DNA of 64,000 nt from Trichoplax sp. H2 (Eukaryota; Placozoa; Uniplacotomia; Trichoplacea). Within the stretch, counting starts at the first letter, position 1, and every line of letters begins with the position of its first letter. The stretch is from positions 124,001 through 188,000 of the forward strand of contig NOWV01000138.1 of assembly GCA_003344405.1 (NCBI GenBank), read 5' to 3'. Positions 56,541 through 64,000 of this stretch are shown here, one piece after another. Below the pieces are notes generated by a model. That model was given only the letters and a program-made list of their open reading frames with translations, did not search any database and was not told the origin of the DNA. A program made the position numbers and the translations under genes.

Positions 56541-58815
56541 GTATAAGTAGATTTAGGATTGGCGATAATTCTTAGTTATTAAAGTTAATAATACAAAGCG
56601 CATCTAATTTTTACATCAAATCGAATAGGAAGAGAGTTGGATTTCAGTTGAAAACCTGCGGATTGTGCATGTTATCACTGATGGTTTTTGTTTAAGGGAT
56701 TGGTTACCCAAGGCTGCTGTCATTTCTGAAGGCTTTAATCTATTTATCATAAAGTATAAAGATGATGTTTGCATAGTACTTTTACTATTTAAATAACTCT
56801 GTTTAACATGTATACTTTGTGATGGTAGCGAGTTAATAGAGCGGACAAGATTGGTCAATAACAATCCATCTTGATACCAATTTAGGACAATTGATGCTAA
56901 ATAGTCTCATCGAGGTTTCATTTGAAAGTTTCAAGTCTCCATTTGTGTATATTCGAGGTTACTGGTTGTATAAAATGATTTGTTGTGGTTATGCACGATC
57001 ATCATGGATCAATTCAAGCTTGATGGACTCGTCTTGATATTTAGTTGATTAATTTAGGGCAAGGAAAGGTTTCTGCATGAATGGACGTTAAGCTATCCTT
57101 CTTTAGCCAGGAATTACTCAAGAGAGAATTTCTATCTCACTGGCTAAAAGTGCCGGAGTGAGAGTATAAATTTTCTCTTGAGTAGTCCCTGCTTTTGCGG
57201 ATACAATCCCAAGTAAAACATAAAACTGGATCGGTGGCATTAAGATTTATGGTCGGTAGGGTTTAGCTAAATGAAGAAGAGCTGATAACTCTGCGTGGAT
57301 CAATTGATCGATGCCATTCCTCGCTCCCAAATAGAGCTAGTTGCAAATGTGAAACGCTATTTTGTACTATTAGAAAGTTAGGACGAAGGAAGCACAGTCC
57401 GTATTGATTGATCAAAGCGATTTCTTCGTTAGCAGATCCAGGCCTTTCTGTAAATCACGGATTAATCCAATCGACTATACGTTTGAATGAATTGGAGAAC
57501 ATGAAGCTGAAGAGAGCAGAATATGTTTGGGATTGGTAAATTCTGTTCCGTTGATCTCACTAGCTAAAGGAAGCAGGATTGCTTTTGGTCGATCGAACGA
57601 ATATTGGGAGAGGGGAAAGTGCCATTTACCTATGGTGCTACTCCATTGCAAACTACCAATTTTGAATCAATTTGATCAAGTGTAACCAAAAGGAAGCACT
57701 GTCGGTGTTGAGTTATTGCAATTGGCCTCGGTGAAGAAGCCTGTGTCAAAACGTCAATTGATCCAATGCTTTGCAATCTCATGTTTATTAGTGTTGTTCA
57801 ATAGAGCTAAGGAAGTACCTCCCGTACAAATTAAGCAACACTATCGTTGGTCAACCACGTCAACTAAACGAGAACTGGATCCAATGTATTTCAAGGAATT
57901 TTGAATAAAATTGAAAGGGGAAATGAAAGATCGAAGTTAGTCCAACACAAATGCATCAGCTATCCTTCGTTCCAAGTTATAAGAGCGTCTACAGTCGGCT
58001 GTAGGATACCAGCAATTCATGGGATTGATGATGATTTAGTTGGAAGAAAAGTTGAAATTGCTTGAGACGATGCACAAGCCCATTCAACGACAACGGCCTA
58101 TCCTTCTTGTCCCAGGATGGAGAGCCCATGCATGCAGTCCACCACGATTAATTACACAGCATTTACTTTGCCTATTCTCTCTCCTCTAGATTCGATCACG
58201 CATTGTAATTGATTTATGGCTAAATCAATTGTCTACTTCTCACTTCCCTTATAAAAGCAAGGAAAGGAAAGGGAAGCCTGTTGTCCTACTGCTGCATTCA
58301 ATTCTTGTTCCAATAAAATCCCCAGTCAGGACAATTTATCCTACCCCATCAGTCTATTGATATTCATCGGCTGCAACCTTTGAGTGACTTTATTTCAAAT
58401 GTCATGAAGCAACAAGGCTTTACAATCAAGATTTTCCATCAAGGTTATTGTCCATTGGGACGTCTTGTGGGTTAATTCATAAATGCTTATGCTAGGGGTG
58501 GGCTAAACCTGGGCCGAACGATATTGACTTTGCACCTTCGCCATTTTGATTGGTAGAATAGCAATGCGTCGTTGAACAAATCATCACCTGTCACCGAGTC
58601 TGTCAATGGCTAATTGAATTAATTAAGAGACTTTGTTGATGAATGTGGACAACCTTGATCATGATGGCGTTTTATTGTTGTAGCAAATCAGGGGTGGTAT
58701 CCATTCTTGTTCCACCATTTGCTATAGATCTTGCACCATGTTGTAACGCTGTTGGTGTTATGATAGTAGTAACCAATGAGTGGCCATGATGCTATCTACA
58801 GCTCAAATAACGTGA
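56541..58815. other. Non-coding stretch with a hairpin
   Basis: No supported gene; a 62-codon frame at 57716-57904 lacks an ATG. It contains a nested inverted repeat at 57101-57183, listed separately. Base composition is less AT-rich than earlier in the window. Confidence 0.4.
57101..57183. repeat. Nested inverted repeat (long hairpin)
   Basis: Arm 57116-57131 (ACTCAAGAGAGAATTT) pairs with 57168-57183 with one mismatch. CTTTAGCCAG (57101-57110) can pair with CTGGCTAAAAG (57139-57149). These are alternative stems, so the RNA could fold in two ways. Confidence 0.5.
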
Positions 58816-58819
58816 TGGA

Positions 58820-59592
58820 TATTAAGATGGATCGAATATTGCGAATGTCGCAAAGAGGTTAGCATGATGAAGGAAAGCCATGTTGGTTTATAGTAGCAAC
58901 ATGGGGGGGAAAAAAAACTTTGAGAGGTTTCGTTATTCAATCTTTCAAGGTAAAATAGCCTGATGGAAGGGTGTCTAACGTAGAAAGTGAGAGAGTAAGG
59001 AGATTGATATTTATGTTAAGACGGATCGAATATGGCTAGTGTCGCCAAGAGGTTAGCATGATGAAGGAAGGCCATGTTGGTCTCTATCTTATAGCATCAA
59101 AATGGGGGGGGAAAACTTAAAACTTTAATTATTCAATCTTTCAAGCTAACATAGCCTAACGGAAGGGTGTCTAACGTAGAAAGTGAGAGAGTAAGGTGAT
59201 TGATATTTATGTTAAGACGGATCGAATATGGCTAGTGTCGCCAAGAGGTTAGCATGATGAAGGAAGGCCATGTTGGTCTCTATCTTATAGCATCAAAATG
59301 GGGGGAAAACTTTAATTATTCAATCTTTCAAGCTAACATAGCCTAACGGAAGGGTGTCTAACGTAGAAAGTGAGAGAGTAAGGTGATTGATATTTATGTT
59401 AAGACGGATCGAATATGGCTAGTGTCGCCAAGAGGTTAGCATGATGAAGGAAGGCCATGTTGGTCTCTAGAGCATCAACATGGAGGGAAAACAAACTTTG
59501 AAAGCTTTCATTTTTTAATCTTTCAAGCTTAACATGGCTTAACGGAAGGGTGTCTAACGTACAAAGTGAGAGAGAGAGAGAGAGAGAGAAAG
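58820..59592. repeat. Minisatellite, 4 x 187-196 bp, ending in (GA)n
   Basis: The block '(c/t)ggatcgaatat' marks copies near 58828, 59022, 59218 and 59405. Units share 'gaggttagcatgatgaagga', a G-rich 'atggggg' run of variable length, and 'aacggaagggtgtctaacgt'. Copies two to four are nearly identical. The last ends in a GA dinucleotide run at about 59570-59590. Confidence 0.93.
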
Positions 59593-62276
59593 TTGGCATG
59601 TGCATGATGGAAAATCATGTCGCAGCCGAAAGTTCATTAGTTGATTGACTACTGTAGTCAAAGGAGTTGGAACTGGAAAGGTTAAGCTAGGCCTATTTCA
59701 ACATGTCGGTAACCGTATGCACGGCAAGGCATGACGAAGCCATGGAATGGACAATTCCCTTCCAGTCGATCCACCCCATTTGTGCCCCTATTCTATTCTC
59801 CATTCTCCATAGTCAAGGCTAATATTGATCTGTTGATGACCAAAGTAGAATATGGACAATGCAGTCTCTTTCCATGATTGTCAGCAGAATCAACATGAAT
59901 TTGTTGTTCATCGTTGTCGGCCATTCTAGCCATTAGTAGCACATGACAACCCTCTGCTAGCCTTGTTTGAAAGGATTGAATTGTATACATTCATTGTGTA
60001 TATTCGTCGACGCCATACGATCTCAGTAGTTTACCTCGACCTCTGGACATCCTTTTCACCCCAATGGACATTATGCAAATCAGTTTTTTGTTTCTACAGT
60101 TAAATTAAATTTTCAAAAAATAACCAACAAAATAAAAGGTTATAATGGCTTGGCATACAGTAACAATGTTACTAACGTTGAGGACGCTAGTGTTTGGCGG
60201 TGGAGAGGACTGTTTCAAGTGGGAGCCAAGCGTAAAAGGTTTGGACTCTGATGTCAAGGGGTAGCGTGGAAGAGCAACGCTGCACCTGCTGAACTGAATT
60301 GATAATATCGCTCCACCTTGGGATTCCAAGGGGTTAATAAACGTCGGCTTTGACCAGTCATTTTCGCTTAACGATTCTTTATCGTCTTCCTGCGGTGGCA
60401 ATCTACTCCCGGTCCTGTCCAGTGGTAGACATCAATCGATCAGAATGGGTAGAGAAGTGGTAAATATACTTTGAATTACATTAAAGCATAGCATCATTTT
60501 GATTAGGATAGATGAAGGTAGAAAAGGAGCAATGTACAAGGGTGGATTTTTTTTTATGGACACCATCTTGGATTACCTTGTACTACTTTTGTCCCAAAGT
60601 CATGCGATGCTGGTGAGGCACGGCCAATGTTGTCTATTGGTTTGAATGGTTAGGCCTGCAAAAAAACGATATCAATCAATCAATCGTAGATACTTGCTCT
60701 CATCGTGTTGTGATCCTGTCTTAACACAGACTCAAACTTGTCTCCAGTAGCAATCGAGGTTCATCCATGATAGACGAGTGGTCATGGAAAAAAAACGGAC
60801 ATGATAGCTAGAATAGTAAAGGAGCAAAAAAAAAAAAAAACTTTTTTGGGTGGGCTGATGCTTGTGATGTTACAACGATCGCTATATAGTTCCTCTGTGC
60901 CAACCAATTTCACCTTTTTACTGCTGTATCCTACTGTTATTTCCATTTTCTTTTTCTTTTTCTAATCGTGCCATGCAGCTCATGCTTTGACGCTACTTTC
61001 TTGGATTTGAGTTCCGCCATCATCCAATCTAAACTTGTTGCATCGTTAGCGTCCATGTGAGAACGCGTTGTTGACCAAGTACTGTACAGTATCGTAGTGA
61101 TGAGCATGGAAAAGCAGGACTACTATTTTCACATCGACGATAAACGCCTTTCCAAGTAAAATGTTCTTGCCATGGATCAATTCAAACTCAATAAGAGCAT
61201 TACCGTTGACGATGGATGATGTCTTGTCGTCAATTTCCTAACAGAATCGTCGCTAAATGGATGGCCGCACATTCACTCGATAGGGGATTGAGTGGAAAGT
61301 GACTAATGCAATTTTCAGCGTAACCCGTTGAAACTTTTAGCTGGCAGTACATTGATTGGCCCTGATTCCATTGCAAGTATTACATTAATGCGTCCATGTC
61401 TATTTGTTCAACTAAAGTAATGCTATGTCATTAATAAACAGTGCTACAAAGTTAAGGGTATCCAACGATTCCTAAACTGTAATTGAAAGAAGAAGAACGG
61501 ATCGACGCTGATGCTAATATTCCATTTTGGATTGTCATCGTTGGCATTTCAAGAGTAATCGCATTCCACCGCTAAATGGTAACGCCGGCCATTGCAAAAT
61601 GAGTAAAAAGTAAAAAAGGGCAAACTGAGATTCTCCATCCTGGGATATTTTGTTGATATCAACAAGAGGATACTTTCCTTTTACAGTACTGTACTTACAT
61701 TTTTTCTTTTTGAGATTGGATGAAAATAGTATACAGTTGCCACAATCGAAGTTACTGTGTCACTTTTGGTAAGAGATGCTAGGGCTTTCTACTCTACTCG
61801 TAATTATTCTTGGAGTTATTTTAAGCTGGAGCGCCATGAGTTTTACATGGCGATAGCACTGGTAACCAATGTCATCAAGGCGCAAAAATGAACTTTTACC
61901 GATAGTAATTTCAGTCCAGTTTGTATCAACGTTGCCATGTATGGACAGAATCAAGATCAATTGATTCCTTCTACAACCGGTAGTCCATTTTTAATGAAGT
62001 GCTAATCTACCCGTTTATGTACATTGTCCATTCTCCAACTGGATTTGCCAACATGGAGCTGAAATGGCAAGTCGATCAGGGATGATGAGAAAAAAAAACA
62101 TCTCAGCTAATCTCCCGTCGTAAACCAACACCAGCCAATCCCTCTCTGCCCATGATTGAAAAGATGGATCTATCTTTTTTTTTTTCTCCCCCCTCCCTCC
62201 ACCTTCGTGGTTACTGCATAAGAGTACAAGATATTTTTTTCTCCATTTTTTCCAAGCATTCTGTTTTAGTTTACTC
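59593..62276. other. Less AT-rich stretch without a supported gene
   Basis: Frames of up to 98 codons occur (for example minus strand 60105-60401) without ATG or recognised content. Also present are a poly-A run near 60826-60840, TACTGTACAGTA-type palindromes near 61080 and 61684, and a polypyrimidine tract near 62170-62200. Confidence 0.4.
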
Positions 62277-62725
62277 TCATGATTGATGAATTGATTGATT
62301 GATGATGCAACCTTGTCCAGTTTGTACTAATGCTTGATGATTTTGGGGTGTAAACCATTGGGTCAATTGGCTTTCTTCTTCCATGTGGGTCGCCCTTGGC
62401 TTAGAGTACAGCCATACGCTGTCCAATTTCATCGTAGCAATGATGAACCAAGTGGAAATTGGGGTGGATGAGCAAAGAAAATCATTTGCAAACATCCATC
62501 AGGCTTGCGATCGGAGGGCGCCATGAGCAAGAAAAGTTTTGCAGACGGCGTACGTGCAGGGCACCGCCTTCAACGCGCCCTGCTTGGAGGCGTTGATACT
62601 GTAAGCAGTGATGTATCCCATACAGTCGTAAACGATGGAGTAGAGTGACAGAAATGAGGCAATCGAAAGTGGTGCGTTCACCGCAAGCTCGATCGCAGCG
62701 GTGTACAGTATCGTGGACTAGCGTA
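62277..62725 (-). other. Unassigned open block, possible exon or relic
   Basis: On the minus strand one frame is open from an AG at about 62720 to 62277, roughly 145 codons, except for a single TGA at 62501-62499. The part before the TGA is GC-rich for this window and encodes a hydrophobic stretch (PLSIASFLSLYSIVY). Other frames on both strands are also open because of the composition, so the coding strand is uncertain. No family recognised. Confidence 0.3.
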
Positions 62726-62727
62726 GG

Positions 62728-64000
62728 ATGGAGGTGGTCACTTATGCTGGACACCAGGAGGCTACTGTCCCATACATGACTACATCAGCCAGTCTGAGAC
62801 TGTACAACACGACAGAAAATGATCGCATCCTGTCGTGGAAAAACTTGCCCAAAGGACCAAAATGGCTACCCAAAAAAGGAATCAACAGTTCAAAATCATC
62901 ATGGCTGGTGCTGAATCAGCGTAGAATCGTTTGTAGACATTAGTTCAGACCTTGTTGGATAGTGAGTAAATGTTCAGGAGACTCTTTAACCCAACACAAC
63001 CTTCTATACTGTACTGTATAGGAGAGGAAAAGGTTGCGCCAAAGGCCGCTAGCGATTTAAAATGGCTACCAAAAAAAGGAATCGACAGTTCAAAATCATC
63101 ATGGCTGGTGCTGAATCAGGGCAGAATCGTTTGTAGACATTAGTTCAGACCTTGTTGGATAGTGAGTAAATGTTCAGGAGACTCTTTAACCCAACACAAC
63201 CTTCTATACTGTACTGTATAGGAGAGGAAAAGGTTGCGCCAAAGGCCGCTAGCGATTTAAAATGGCTACCAAAAAAAGGAATCGACAGTTCAGGATTATT
63301 ATGACTAATGCTGAACCAGTGTAGAATCGTTTGTAGACATTAGTTCAGACCTTGTTGGATAGTGAGTAAATGTTCAGGAGACTCTTCAACCCAACACAAC
63401 CTTCTATACTGTACTGTATAGGAGAGGAAAAGGTTGCGCCAGTTTCGCTAGTGATTAAAATGGCTACCAAAAAAGGAATGGACAGTTCGGAATTATTATG
63501 ACTAATGCTGAACCAGTGTAAAATCGATTGTAGACATTAGTTCAGACCTTGTTGGATAGCTGTAGTGAGCAAATGTTCAACAGACCCTTCAACCCAACAC
63601 AACCTTCTATACTGTACTGTATAGGAGAGGAAAAGGTTGCGCCAAAGGCCGCTAACGATTCAAAATGGCTTGCAAAAAAAAAATGGACAGTTCAGAATCA
63701 TCATGGCCAGTGCTGAACCAGGGTAGACATTAGTGTAATGCAATTGATCCGATATTAGTTCAGACCTTCTTGGATAGTGAGCAAATGTTCAGGAAATGTT
63801 CAGCAGACTCTTCAACCCGACACAACCTTCTATACTAGTACTGTACAGAGAGGAAAAGGTTCCGCTAAAGGCTGTTAGCGGATAGTGTAAATTAAATGAA
63901 AATAGCTTGAGAACAAGGAATTGACAGTTCAGAATTATCTTGACTGGTGCTTAACAATTGCTAGAATCAATTGTAGAGATTAGTTCACACTTTCTTGGAT
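62728..64000 (+). repeat. Minisatellite, ~200-220 bp units, runs off the window
   Basis: At least six copies, marked by 'tgtagacattagttcagacc' or variants near 62932, 63132, 63332, 63529, 63751 and 63972. Each complete unit contains 'ttctatactgtactgtatag' (a palindromic core), 'gaggaaaaggttgcgcc' and 'aaaatggctacc'. The array's first partial unit starts near 62840. A 71-codon plus frame from ATG 62728 runs into it. The repeat continues past the end of the window. Confidence 0.93.

Noticed and set aside
60105-60401. 98-codon minus-strand frame with Pro/Ser-rich content
   Set aside because: No ATG at the start and no homology recognised; may be an exon but not supportable.
62500-62725. Weak resemblance of the minus-strand hydrophobic stretch to EXPERA (EBP/TM6SF) proteins
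   Set aside because: Only a Glu...PLS pattern agrees; the downstream GQxYG-type motif is absent.

Overview
This window looks like nuclear DNA of an AT-rich animal. The best guess is a placozoan (Trichoplax or Hoilungia type) or another early-branching metazoan. The reasons are a 21-exon adenylate kinase 7 gene with short GT-AG introns, a eukaryotic tRNA-Ser with A and B boxes and a T-run terminator, TTAGGG repeats, membrane-anchored retinol-dehydrogenase-like SDRs, a type II membrane alpha-glucosidase, and many minisatellites. The species call is inference; no database was searched.

Layout. 1-12.9 kb is a gene-poor stretch with one relic coding block near 4.5-5.1 kb. 11.1-22.3 kb holds three copies of an intronless family I do not recognise: an intact 423-aa gene at 13.0 kb, a decayed fragment at 11.2 kb and a truncated copy at 21.3 kb. 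The truncated copy is joined directly to a dead SDR gene. A helicase-like fragment lies at 19.8 kb.

23.8-35.0 kb is an SDR cluster: one intact gene on the minus strand, then four plus-strand copies (frameshifted, intact, truncated, intact). The first three plus-strand copies sit in a 3.3-kb tandem duplication that appears to have arisen by unequal crossing over inside the coding sequence. Each gene is flanked by its own minisatellite arrays.

37.3-42.7 kb is AK7 on the minus strand, reconstructed exon by exon into one 731-aa frame. A tRNA-Ser(UGA) follows at 43.4 kb. 43.6-44.5 kb has two pairs of ~150-bp repeats. 47.9-49.7 kb is a single-exon GH13 membrane protein with all three catalytic acids. 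From 49.7 kb to the end I find no secure gene. The sequence is dominated by tandem arrays at 50.3-51.1, 52.4-52.9, 55.4-56.5, 58.8-59.6 and 62.8-64.0 kb, the last running off the window. Base composition becomes visibly less AT-rich after about 57 kb.

The genes do not form one pathway. The SDR cluster is a local expansion of one enzyme type, AK7 points to motile cilia, and the GH13 protein to surface sugar hydrolysis. The most interesting structure is the birth-and-death pattern in the SDR cluster and the chimeric SDR/unknown-family locus at 21.3-22.3 kb.
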